From an uncultured Eubacteriales bacterium (lineage in GTDB: Bacteria > Bacillota > Clostridia > Oscillospirales > Acutalibacteraceae), in the NCBI GenBank assembly GCA_934541115.1, contig CAKTDF010000001.1:124001-188000 (forward strand): a stretch of DNA of 64,000 nt. Reading direction: 5' to 3'. Made by a program: the position numbers and the translations under genes. Below, piece after piece: positions 56,997 to 64,000 of the stretch (position 1 is its first letter; each line of letters starts with the position of its first letter). Below the pieces are notes generated by a model. That model made no database searches. It was given only the letters and a program-made list of their open reading frames with translations, and had not been told where the DNA came from.

Positions 56997-57028
56997 CGGG
57001 CTTTGGTTTTCCAATGCCCGTTTTCTTT
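56997..57028 (+). terminator. Terminator behind rpsU
   Basis: CGGGCTTTGG pairs with CCAATGCCCG, then TTTTCTTTT. Confidence 0.85.
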
Positions 57029-57119
57029 TGTAAGCGATTACTGACTGATAACAAAGGATTTTATACGCAGAAATGTCGGTAATTGCATAAAAAATATCTG
57101 CTAAAAAGAGGTGACTGCC

Positions 57120-58394
57120 ATGGAATTGTATGAAAATAAAAAAGAAAACGAGCGCGCTTTGCTCGTTTCCGTGGATACCGGCGATTTTGACGCCGAGGTT
57201 TCTATTGATGAACTTGAGGAGCTTGCTCACACGGCAGGCGCCGAAGTGCTCGGAAAAATCATTCAAAAAAAGGAACGACCGGAGGCAGCTACCTTTGTGG
57301 GTGTGGGCAAGCTGCAGGAAATCATCGCCTTTTGCTCTATGCAGGAGATTGACCTGCTGATTTTTGACAGCGAGCTTACGCCGTCGCAGCAGCGCAATCT
57401 TGAAAAGCTTACCGGTGTGCGCGTTATAGACAGAACGATGCTCATTCTTGATATTTTTGCTGCAAGGGCAAGGACAGGCGAGGGCAAGCTCCAGGTTGAA
57501 CTCGCTCAGCTGAAGTATTCTCTGCCGCGTCTTGCCGGTCAGGGACTTTCGCTCTCACGTCTCGGCGGCGGAATCGGAACAAGAGGTCCCGGCGAAAGCA
57601 AGCTTGAAAGCGACCGTCGGCATATCAACCGCCGCATTCAAAAACTTGAAAGCGAGCTGAAAGAGCTTGAAAAACGCCGCGATCTTTTGCGAAAGCGGCG
57701 TAAAAAAGACGGCGTTCAGACCGTTGCAATCGTTGGATATACCAATGCCGGAAAGTCAACCTTGATGAATGCGCTGACAAAGGCGGGCGTTCTTGCCGAG
57801 GACAAGCTTTTTGCAACTCTTGACCCGACTTCCCGCGCACTGACTTTGCCGGACGGACGCAGGGTTATGCTTGTTGACACGGTAGGACTTATTCGCCGTT
57901 TGCCGCATAAGCTTGTTGAAGCTTTCAAATCAACGCTTGAAGAGGCGGCGCAGGCGTCCGTTATTCTTAACGTTTGCGACGCGTCGGACGAGCACTGCGC
58001 CGAGCACCTTGACGTGACGAAAAAGCTGCTCGACGAGCTTGGCTGTGCCGGAACGCCGGTAATTTCTGTCATGAATAAGTGCGACCTTGTGGGCAATATT
58101 TATTCAATGCCCACTTTTGGAAAAACCGTTCTCATTTCCGCTTTGAATGAACGCGGATTTGACGAGCTGCTTGCTGCCGTTCAAAGGGAGCTGCCGCAAA
58201 CGCGGCGCACGGCGTCACTGCTTATACCGTTCAAAAACGGTGCCTTTGCGGCGCGAATCCGTGAAGAGGGCGTTGTTGAAAAAGAAGAATATCGTCCGGA
58301 CGGACTTTTTATGCGCGCAACGGTTGAAATGAGCCTGCTTGATGAATGCAAAGACTGGGTAATAGAGGAGCAGGGCGGCGATTTAAGCCGATGA
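57120..58394 (+). CDS. hflX: Ribosome-associated GTPase HflX
   Basis: A 424-residue HflX, which splits stalled ribosomes. The N-terminal domain has AATFVGVGKLQEI and DSELTPSQQRNLEKL; the linker GRRGPGE-like region reads IGTRGPGESKLESDRR; the G domain has GYTNAGKSTLMNAL, DTVGLIRRLP and NKCD. The ATG at 57120 is preceded by AGAGGTG; the GTG inside that site is not a start. Its last 12 bases overlap the end of the opposite-strand DUF4830 gene. Confidence 0.95.
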   Translation: MELYENKKENERALLVSVDTGDFDAEVSIDELEELAHTAGAEVLGKIIQKKERPEAATFVGVGKLQEIIAFCSMQEIDLLIFDSELTPSQQRNLEKLTGVRVIDRTMLILDIFAARARTGEGKLQVELAQLKYSLPRLAGQGLSLSRLGGGIGTRGPGESKLESDRRHINRRIQKLESELKELEKRRDLLRKRRKKDGVQTVAIVGYTNAGKSTLMNALTKAGVLAEDKLFATLDPTSRALTLPDGRRVMLVDTVGLIRRLPHKLVEAFKSTLEEAAQASVILNVCDASDEHCAEHLDVTKKLLDELGCAGTPVISVMNKCDLVGNIYSMPTFGKTVLISALNERGFDELLAAVQRELPQTRRTASLLIPFKNGAFAARIREEGVVEKEEYRPDGLFMRATVEMSLLDECKDWVIEEQGGDLSR

Positions 58395-58895
58395 GCTTTC
58401 TTCAGCCTTTTCCTGCGGATAGTCAAACGTATGCATAAAGCCGGAAAGCTCAATGCTTGAAATGTCTCCGCCGATCACTACGCCGTCAAAAATGAGCATG
58501 TTAGCTCGAATAACGCCCTCGCTGTTTTCATAGCCCGGGTAGTTTTTGACGTTGTATGACCAGCATTTGACGCGGGCGCCTTTATATTTTTCAAGGTCAA
58601 GATTCTGCTGCTTTTGAATAACGTTGTATTGGTTATACACATCGTCAAACTCCTGCGGAATAATAACTTCTTTGACCTGCGCCGGTTCTTCGTCAACTTC
58701 CCAGCCGAACTGAGAGAGGAAAGAGAGTCTTTCTTCTGCGGTTTCTGCTTTATAGACGATGCCGTTCATTTTTGAAACGGGCGCAGAGCGGCTTTTATTC
58801 ACGGCATAAACACCACCTATGGTTGCAAGAACGGCAACTGCGGCGATCAAGGCAATCGTTTTGAGCGTTGACGATTTTACAGAAACAAAAAACAT
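58383..58895 (-). CDS. DUF4830 family protein, membrane-anchored
   Basis: A 170-residue protein with an N-terminal membrane helix (about residues 10-32, TLKTIALIAAVAVLATIGGVYAV) and an extracytoplasmic domain containing RLSFLSQFGWEV, IPQEFDDVYNQYNVIQKQQ and DGVVIGGDISSIELSGFMH, the pattern I know as DUF4830. Function unknown. The ATG at 58895 has GGTGG 8 bases upstream; a GTG four codons earlier lies within that site. It converges on hflX with a 12-bp overlap and diverges from the GH13 gene. Confidence 0.8.
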   Translation of the reverse strand: MFFVSVKSSTLKTIALIAAVAVLATIGGVYAVNKSRSAPVSKMNGIVYKAETAEERLSFLSQFGWEVDEEPAQVKEVIIPQEFDDVYNQYNVIQKQQNLDLEKYKGARVKCWSYNVKNYPGYENSEGVIRANMLIFDGVVIGGDISSIELSGFMHTFDYPQEKAEESSSA

Positions 58896-58988
58896 ATCGT
58901 TGTCCACCTTTTCTTTACTTCACTAATTCATATGCTCTGTCAGTGTGAATAATGATTGGACGAACGGTAACTTTTGAGGAACTCAAAT

Positions 58989-60857
58989 ATGGAATATATA
59001 CCCTTTAATTCCCGCAATCCGCTTCACAAAACGCCGTTCGGCGCAGTGAGAGCAGGAGAAAAAATAACATTCAAGCTTGTTTTGCCGCGTTCGCTTTCGT
59101 GCAGCGGTGTTGAACTCGTTATCCGCAGAGACAGTGAGGAAGAAAAGCGGTTTTCATTTTTCTGGCTTTCAATGCAGGGAGAAAATGAGGAATGGTGGTG
59201 CCTTGATTACATTCAGCACGAAACAGGACTCTATTTCTATCACTTTGAGTATGACACTCCTTGGGGCAAAGTTGCGATTAGAAGAAACGAAGGTTCGCTC
59301 GGACTTCTCAGCGGAGGAAAAAACGATTTTCAGCTGACTGTTTTTGAAAAGGATTTTCAAACTCCGCAGTGGCTGCGCGGAGGACTGATATATCAGATTT
59401 TTCCCGACCGTTTTTATGCCTCGGGGAGTGAAAAGAAAAACGTGCCCTCAGATCGCGTTATCCGCTCTGACTGGGGAGGCGAGCCGTCATGGCGCCCCGA
59501 TGAGCGCGGCAGAGTACTCAACAACGACTATTTCGGCGGCGACCTTGAGGGAATCCGCCAAAAGCTCGGCTATCTCAAAAGTCTTGGCGTGAGCTGTATA
59601 TATCTTAACCCGATTTGTGAGGCGCAGAGCAACCATCGCTATGACACCTCCGACTATGAAAATGTTGACAGTCTTCTCGGCACGCAGAAAGACCTTGAAA
59701 GGCTTTGCGCAGACGCAGAAAAAAACGGGATATCCGTTATAATAGACGGTGTTTTCAGCCATACCGGAGATGACAGCCGCTATTTCAACAAAAAGGGCAG
59801 ATATAACAGCCCGGGTGCATATCAGTCAAAGCAATCGCCGTTTTTTTCTTGGTATTCTTTTCGTACATGGCCTTATGACTACCGCTGTTGGTGGAATTTT
59901 GAGACCCTGCCGGAGGTCAATGAAGAAAACGAGAGCTTTATTTCTTTCATTACCGGCAAAAACGGCGTTGCGCGCCGCTATCTTAAAGCGGGAGTACGCG
60001 GCTGGCGGCTTGACGTTGCCGATGAGCTGCCCGATCAATTTCTTGATGAATTTCGCAAAGCGGTAAAAAGCGAAAAAGACGACGCGCTTATTCTCGGCGA
60101 AGTCTGGGAGGACGCTTCAAACAAGTGCAGCTACGGCGAGCGCCGCCGTTATTTGCAGGGCGCACAGCTTGACTCGGTTATGAACTATCCTTTTTCCGAG
60201 GCTGTTCTCGGCTTTGTGCGCAGCGGTATTGTTGAAGGCTTTTCCGAAAAGATTATGACGGTGCTTGAAAATTATCCGAAATGTGTTGTTGATGTGCTCA
60301 TGAATCATATCGGCACCCATGACACCATGCGCGCCATTACCGCGCTTGCAGGCGAAAGCTGCGAGGGGCGTGACCGTCAGTGGCAGAGCACGCATTTTCT
60401 TTCGCCCTTGCAGTATGAACGCGGAGTTAAGCTTTTAAAGCTTGCTGCGGTTATTCAGTATACTCTGCCCGGAGTGCCGTCGCTTTACTACGGCGACGAG
60501 GCGGGAATGGAGGGGTATAAAGACCCGTTCAATCGCGTTTGCTACCCTTGGGGAGACGAAAACGCAGAGCTGCTTGGATTTTATAAAATGCTCGGCAGCG
60601 TGAGAAAAGGCTGTGACTGTTTTAAAGACGGTACGTTCTATACCGTTTCTGAAATGCTTTCCTGCCTTGCTTTTGTCAGGGAGGGAAAGGACGACAGTGT
60701 AATGGTCATTGTCAACCGTAACGAGCACGAGATCAATTATCGCCTGCCCGAGGAGTGGAAAGACTCATATGCTCTCATCGGTAACGCACCCGATGACGGA
60801 AATGTGTATCTCGCTGCACTTTCGGCAGTGATTTTGAGAAAGGAAAAATCAAAATGA
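58989..60857 (+). CDS. GH13 alpha-glycosidase (neopullulanase / maltogenic amylase-like)
   Basis: A 622-residue intracellular alpha-amylase-family enzyme. An N-terminal beta-sandwich (about 1-125) precedes the barrel: GLIYQIFPDRFY, DGVFSHTGDDS, the nucleophile Asp in GWRLDVADEL, the acid Glu in LGEVWEDA, and NHIGTHDT with the third Asp. The C-terminal sheet ends AVILRKEKSK. No signal peptide, so it acts on imported maltodextrins or cyclodextrins. Start chosen at the ATG behind TGAGGAACTCAAAT. It overlaps prmA by four bases. Confidence 0.94.
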   Translation: MEYIPFNSRNPLHKTPFGAVRAGEKITFKLVLPRSLSCSGVELVIRRDSEEEKRFSFFWLSMQGENEEWWCLDYIQHETGLYFYHFEYDTPWGKVAIRRNEGSLGLLSGGKNDFQLTVFEKDFQTPQWLRGGLIYQIFPDRFYASGSEKKNVPSDRVIRSDWGGEPSWRPDERGRVLNNDYFGGDLEGIRQKLGYLKSLGVSCIYLNPICEAQSNHRYDTSDYENVDSLLGTQKDLERLCADAEKNGISVIIDGVFSHTGDDSRYFNKKGRYNSPGAYQSKQSPFFSWYSFRTWPYDYRCWWNFETLPEVNEENESFISFITGKNGVARRYLKAGVRGWRLDVADELPDQFLDEFRKAVKSEKDDALILGEVWEDASNKCSYGERRRYLQGAQLDSVMNYPFSEAVLGFVRSGIVEGFSEKIMTVLENYPKCVVDVLMNHIGTHDTMRAITALAGESCEGRDRQWQSTHFLSPLQYERGVKLLKLAAVIQYTLPGVPSLYYGDEAGMEGYKDPFNRVCYPWGDENAELLGFYKMLGSVRKGCDCFKDGTFYTVSEMLSCLAFVREGKDDSVMVIVNRNEHEINYRLPEEWKDSYALIGNAPDDGNVYLAALSAVILRKEKSK

Positions 60858-61774
60858 ATGAGTGGACTGAAGTAAAAATCGGCGTAAAGGCTGACGACGT
60901 TGAAAAGGCGGGAGACATTGCAACAATGGTCGTGCCCTACGGAATATATATTGAAGATTATCGCGATTTGGAAGAACAGGCATGGGAGATTGCGCACATT
61001 GACCTCATTGATGAGGAACTGCTCAAAAAGGACAGGAGTCGCGCATTTGTTCATGTCTATATCTCGCCGGAAGAAAATCCGCTTGAGGCTGTTGCCTTTC
61101 TTCGCGAACGTCTTTCGGCTGAGGGCATTGAAAATGAGATTGAAACGAATGAATGCAGAAAAGAAGAATGGGAAAATAACTGGAAACAGTATTTTCACGC
61201 TATGCCGGTTGGCAAAAAGTTGCTCATTCGTCCGCTTTGGGAAGAAGCCGTGCCGCAGGGCAGGGCAGTGCTGAGTATTGAGCCGGGGCTTGCTTTCGGC
61301 TCGGGTACACATGAGACCACCCGTCTTTGTCTTGAAGCTCTTGAAAACTATATTACAGAGGAAACAACCGTTCTTGATGTCGGCTGCGGCAGCGGTATCC
61401 TTTCGATCGCGTCGCTCCTTCTCGGCGCAAAAAAAGCCGTAGGCGTAGACATTGACGCTCTTGCGGTGAAGACCGCAAAGGAAAACGGCGAGGTCAACGG
61501 TTTCACCGAGCCCGAGTACACTGTTCTTGAGGGTAATCTCACAGAAAAAGTCAGCGGAAAATTTGACGTCGTTGTTGCCAATATTGTTGCAGATGTAATT
61601 ATAATGTTCTGCAAAGACGTTGCCGCGTATATGAAAGAGGGCGGCTTGTTCATCACCAGCGGCATAATTGACACCAAGGAGCAGCAGGTCGTTGACGCGT
61701 TTAACAGGTATGGCTTTAAAATTAAAGCGCGGCACAGCGAAAAAGGCTGGGTTTGCTTTGAGTGCACAAGATAA
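60854..61774 (+). CDS. prmA: Ribosomal protein L11 methyltransferase
   Basis: A 306-residue SAM-dependent methyltransferase of L11. N-terminal substrate domain (about 1-125), then IEPGLAFGSGTHETTRLCLEAL, motif I LDVGCGSGILSIASLLLG and motif IV VVANIVADVII. Starts in the stop of the GH13 gene (ATGA), an unusual functional pairing. Confidence 0.95.
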   Translation: MNEWTEVKIGVKADDVEKAGDIATMVVPYGIYIEDYRDLEEQAWEIAHIDLIDEELLKKDRSRAFVHVYISPEENPLEAVAFLRERLSAEGIENEIETNECRKEEWENNWKQYFHAMPVGKKLLIRPLWEEAVPQGRAVLSIEPGLAFGSGTHETTRLCLEALENYITEETTVLDVGCGSGILSIASLLLGAKKAVGVDIDALAVKTAKENGEVNGFTEPEYTVLEGNLTEKVSGKFDVVVANIVADVIIMFCKDVAAYMKEGGLFITSGIIDTKEQQVVDAFNRYGFKIKARHSEKGWVCFECTR

Positions 61775-61845
61775 GCAAAATGTGGCAAATCAAATGCGGT
61801 TCAGATTAAAAGGCGGCAACAGCTTTGTTCTTTGGAGGCAAAGTA

Positions 61846-61992
61846 ATGATAAAAAGTGAGAACTGCCCGTGCAAAAAGAAAAACTGCATTCGTCACGGAA
61901 AATGTGATGAATGCAGAAAACACCATGCCGACTCTAAGAGACCGGTCTATTGTGAAAAAGAAAAGGGCGGCGGCAAGCCGTTGAATAAATAG
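61846..61992 (+). CDS. Small cysteine-rich protein (48 aa)
   Basis: A 48-residue protein with seven-residue-scale Cys spacing: ENCPCKKKNCIRHGKCDEC, then RKHHADSKRPVYCEK. Six cysteines and three histidines suggest a small zinc-binding module. A clear site TTTGGAGG precedes the ATG. Such peptides occur in Clostridia without a known role. It follows prmA by 71 bp on the same strand. Confidence 0.75.
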   Translation: MIKSENCPCKKKNCIRHGKCDECRKHHADSKRPVYCEKEKGGGKPLNK

Positions 61993-62043
61993 CTTTGACT
62001 TTGTTGCTGTTATTTTAATGTTTTAACAATAAAATCATCTAAA

Positions 62044-62079
62044 AAACAAAAACCGACAAGCATTCAAAAATACTTGTCG
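62044..62079 (-). terminator. Terminator behind tRNA-Leu
   Basis: On the minus strand CGACAAG pairs with CTTGTCG, then GTTTTTGTTTTTT. Confidence 0.85.
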
Positions 62080-62084
62080 ATTCA

Positions 62085-62168
62085 TGGTGCGGGTAACAGG
62101 GGTCGAACCTGCACGCCAAAGGCACAAGATCCTAAATCTTGCGTGTCTGCCAATTCCACCATACCCGC
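62085..62168 (-). tRNA. tRNA-Leu (UAG)
   Basis: Acceptor GCGGGTA/TACCCGC, discriminator A and encoded CCA (62085-62087). The anticodon loop TTTAGGA between CAAGA and TCTTG gives anticodon TAG (UAG), reading CUN leucine codons. The long variable arm and GGTTCGACCCC T-arm are intact; 84 nt. Single tRNA with its own promoter and terminator, divergent from cwlD. Confidence 0.97.
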
Positions 62169-62181
62169 ATGCGTGAATTTG

Positions 62182-62210
62182 ATTATACAATCAACTTGAA
62201 AAATTGTCAA
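62182..62210 (-). promoter_or_regulatory. tRNA-Leu promoter
   Basis: Perfect TTGACA, 17 bp, TATAAT on the minus strand, 14 bp ahead of the tRNA. Confidence 0.9.
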
Positions 62211-62254
62211 CATTTTTTCATTTATACCGCCATAAGTATTTATGGGTGAGTATT

Positions 62255-62989
62255 ATGAAAAAAATGTTATACCGCACAGTGAGCGCAAAGGCGCTTGTTT
62301 TCTCGTTTTTTGCTTTGATTGCCGTATGTGCACTCGTTTTCGGCGGCGGAGCAATTGCTCAAAAAACCTCTGCCGGGGCGCAAGGAACAAAATTGCCGGT
62401 TATCATTATTGACGCAGGGCACGGCGGGGAGGACGGCGGAGCTTCGTCGTCCCGAGGAATACTCGAAAAGGACATCAATCTTTCAATTTCAATGAAAGTA
62501 AAAAGCCTGCTTGAATTGTTGGGCTTTCAGACGGTTACTGTCCGTGATGACGACAGTCTCATTTATGATTCGTCCTGCAAAACGATGCGTGAAAAAAAGG
62601 TTTCGGATATCCATAAAAGGCTTGATATTATGAACTCATATCCCGGCTGTATTTTTCTGAGTATCCACCAAAACCATTTCAGTCAAAGCAAGTATACCGG
62701 TGCGCAGGTTTTTTATTCAAAAAACACTCCCGAAAGCGCCTTGCTTGCCGAATGCATTCAGAATTCATTCGCACAGAATTTGCAAAAAGAAAATACACGG
62801 AAAATCAAGCCCTCCGGAACCGAGATATATTTGCTTTATCATGCCAAGGAAACTGCCGTTATGGTGGAATGCGGTTTTCTTTCAAATTCCGGAGAGGCTG
62901 AACTTTTGAATGACAACGATTATCAGACCAAAACTGCGCTCACAATAGTTTCAGGTCTGACACAGTACCTGGGTCAAGCCGGCGTATAA
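62255..62989 (+). CDS. cwlD: N-acetylmuramoyl-L-alanine amidase, CwlD-like
   Basis: A 244-residue exported amidase (Amidase_3). A membrane/signal helix (ALVFSFFALIAVCALVFGGGAIA) is followed by the zinc domain with IIDAGHGGEDGG, LSIHQNHF and VMVECGFLSNSGEAELL (catalytic Glu). CwlD starts muramic lactam formation in spore cortex; the size and short single-domain form fit that group, so sporulation is suggested. The ATG at 62255 follows GGGTGAG. radA follows 34 bp behind. Confidence 0.88.
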   Translation: MKKMLYRTVSAKALVFSFFALIAVCALVFGGGAIAQKTSAGAQGTKLPVIIIDAGHGGEDGGASSSRGILEKDINLSISMKVKSLLELLGFQTVTVRDDDSLIYDSSCKTMREKKVSDIHKRLDIMNSYPGCIFLSIHQNHFSQSKYTGAQVFYSKNTPESALLAECIQNSFAQNLQKENTRKIKPSGTEIYLLYHAKETAVMVECGFLSNSGEAELLNDNDYQTKTALTIVSGLTQYLGQAGV

Positions 62990-63023
62990 GCTCCGGTAAG
63001 TACCGAAAAAAGGAAGTGAAAAA

Positions 63024-64000
63024 ATGGCTCCAAAATCAAAAACAGTCTATGTCTGTTCCTCCTGCGGATATGAGACTCCGAAATGGCTCGGAAAATGTCC
63101 CGAGTGCGGCGAATGGGCAACTCTTCAGGAAGAAGTGAGAGTTCAGCAAAGTGCGGCGGCAAAAGCCGCAAGCCCGAGAGCAACGAGTATACGCTCGTAT
63201 AAGCTCGGAGAAATTAAGCCCGACGGTGAGCTTCGCTATAAAACAGGAATGGGGGAGCTTGACCGCGTGCTCGGCGGCGGAATTGTAAAGGGCTCGCTGG
63301 TTCTTTTGAGCGGCGATCCGGGAATAGGCAAATCAACGATATTGCTGCAAATTTGTGAACAGCTCGGGAAAAAGCTTGAAATCATGTATGTTTCCGGTGA
63401 GGAATCATACAATCAGATAAAACTGAGGGCAGACAGACTCGGTGTGGACTCCGAAAACCTGCGCATTCTTTGCGAGACCGACGTGCAGGCAATCGGTGAG
63501 CATATAGAGAGCGTCAGACCGGGACTTGTTATTGTTGACTCAATTCAAACTATGAATCATACGGAGGTTTCTTCGTCCCCCGGCAGCGTTACACAGGTCA
63601 GAGAGTGTGCAAATCTTTTGATGCGTATTGCAAAAAGCCTTTCCGTTCCCGTTATCATTGTCGGTCATGTCAACAAAGACGGCAACATTGCCGGTCCGAA
63701 AGTTCTTGAACATGTTGTTGACGCCGTGCTTTATTTTGAGGGTGAGCGGAATCTTTCTTTCAGAATACTGCGCGCGGTTAAAAACCGCTACGGCTCAACT
63801 AATGAAATAGGCGTTTTTGAAATGACTGACAGAGGGCTTAATGAGGTCAGAAATCCGTCTGAAATGCTCATCTCAGGCAGACCTAAGAACACCCCGGGCA
63901 GCTGCGTTGCCTGCGTAATGGAGGGAACAAGACCGCTGCTTGCCGAAATTCAGGGGCTTGTTACGCCGACAAGCTACGGCAATCCACGAAGAATGTCAAA
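63024..64000 (+). CDS. radA: DNA repair protein RadA, N-terminal 325 residues (runs off the window)
   Basis: RadA (Sms), a branch-migration helicase related to RecA. The zinc ribbon is CSSCGYETPKWLGKCPEC, Walker A GDPGIGKST, Walker B LVIVDSIQTM, and the RadA-specific KNRYGST motif. The ATG follows AAAGGAAGTGAAA. The Lon-like C-terminal domain begins at the edge (GLVTPTSYGNPRRMS). Confidence 0.97.
   Translation, partial: MAPKSKTVYVCSSCGYETPKWLGKCPECGEWATLQEEVRVQQSAAAKAASPRATSIRSYKLGEIKPDGELRYKTGMGELDRVLGGGIVKGSLVLLSGDPGIGKSTILLQICEQLGKKLEIMYVSGEESYNQIKLRADRLGVDSENLRILCETDVQAIGEHIESVRPGLVIVDSIQTMNHTEVSSSPGSVTQVRECANLLMRIAKSLSVPVIIVGHVNKDGNIAGPKVLEHVVDAVLYFEGERNLSFRILRAVKNRYGSTNEIGVFEMTDRGLNEVRNPSEMLISGRPKNTPGSCVACVMEGTRPLLAEIQGLVTPTSYGNPRRMS

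Overview
The window is a continuous piece of a Bacillota chromosome, most likely an anaerobic gut-type Clostridia (Ruminococcaceae / Oscillospirales-like). This is inferred from: the mid-GC composition with AAAGGAGG-type ribosome sites and frequent TTG/GTG starts; perfect TTGACA-17-TATAAT promoters; a FeoA-FeoA-FeoB iron importer with its Cys-rich membrane partner; a glnA-ANTAR pair next to a type III glutamine synthetase; cdaA-cdaR; a CwlD-type amidase (suggesting sporulation); and the rnc-radical SAM-smc-ftsY gene order. No phage, insertion sequence, CRISPR array or large transferred island is visible. Most of the window is housekeeping.

Layout. 1-5.2 kb is an iron-acquisition block (flavodoxin, DUF3793, HMA protein, FeoB-associated Cys-rich protein, feoB, two feoA), decorated with five copies of one inverted repeat (RTTAGC-N4-GCTAAC) that looks like a DtxR/IdeR-family operator. 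5.4-6.0 kb holds a truncated MATE gene. 6.1-9.7 kb reads leftward as glnA - ANTAR regulator - pyrG; diverging from it, 9.9-13.9 kb reads rightward as GSIII glutamine synthetase - asnB. Both glutamine synthetase leaders contain intrinsic terminators directly behind strong promoters, two of them in the GSIII leader. 14.4-17.1 kb is a Ca-type P-type ATPase; 17.4-19.1 kb a GH110-like glycosidase; 19.2-21.0 kb a RyR-domain protein and a DUF3343 / class V aminotransferase pair.

21.0-26.7 kb holds a candidate small RNA, cdaA-cdaR (c-di-AMP synthesis), a class A PBP and ruvX. 27.0-34.4 kb carries two secreted proteins: a CotH-family protein and a 1756-residue protein combining a phosphodiester glycosidase, a metallophosphoesterase and cell-wall-binding repeats. 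Both end in a similar short hydrophobic/basic helix; this is the most novel part of the window. 34.5-38.1 kb has an MFS transporter, a WYL regulator and a VanY-like carboxypeptidase.

38.1-46.9 kb is translation and DNA housekeeping: infC (probable AUC start) - rpmI - rplT, an rRNA methyltransferase, dprA, topA, trmFO, rnc and a radical SAM protein. 47.0-56.6 kb continues with smc, ftsY, an XTP pyrophosphatase, yhbY, a nadD-yqeK fusion, rsfS and leuS. 56.7-64.0 kb has rpsU, hflX, a DUF4830 protein, a GH13 enzyme, prmA, a 48-residue Cys-rich protein, tRNA-Leu(UAG), cwlD and the start of radA. Functions come from recognised motifs and family knowledge; no database search was run.
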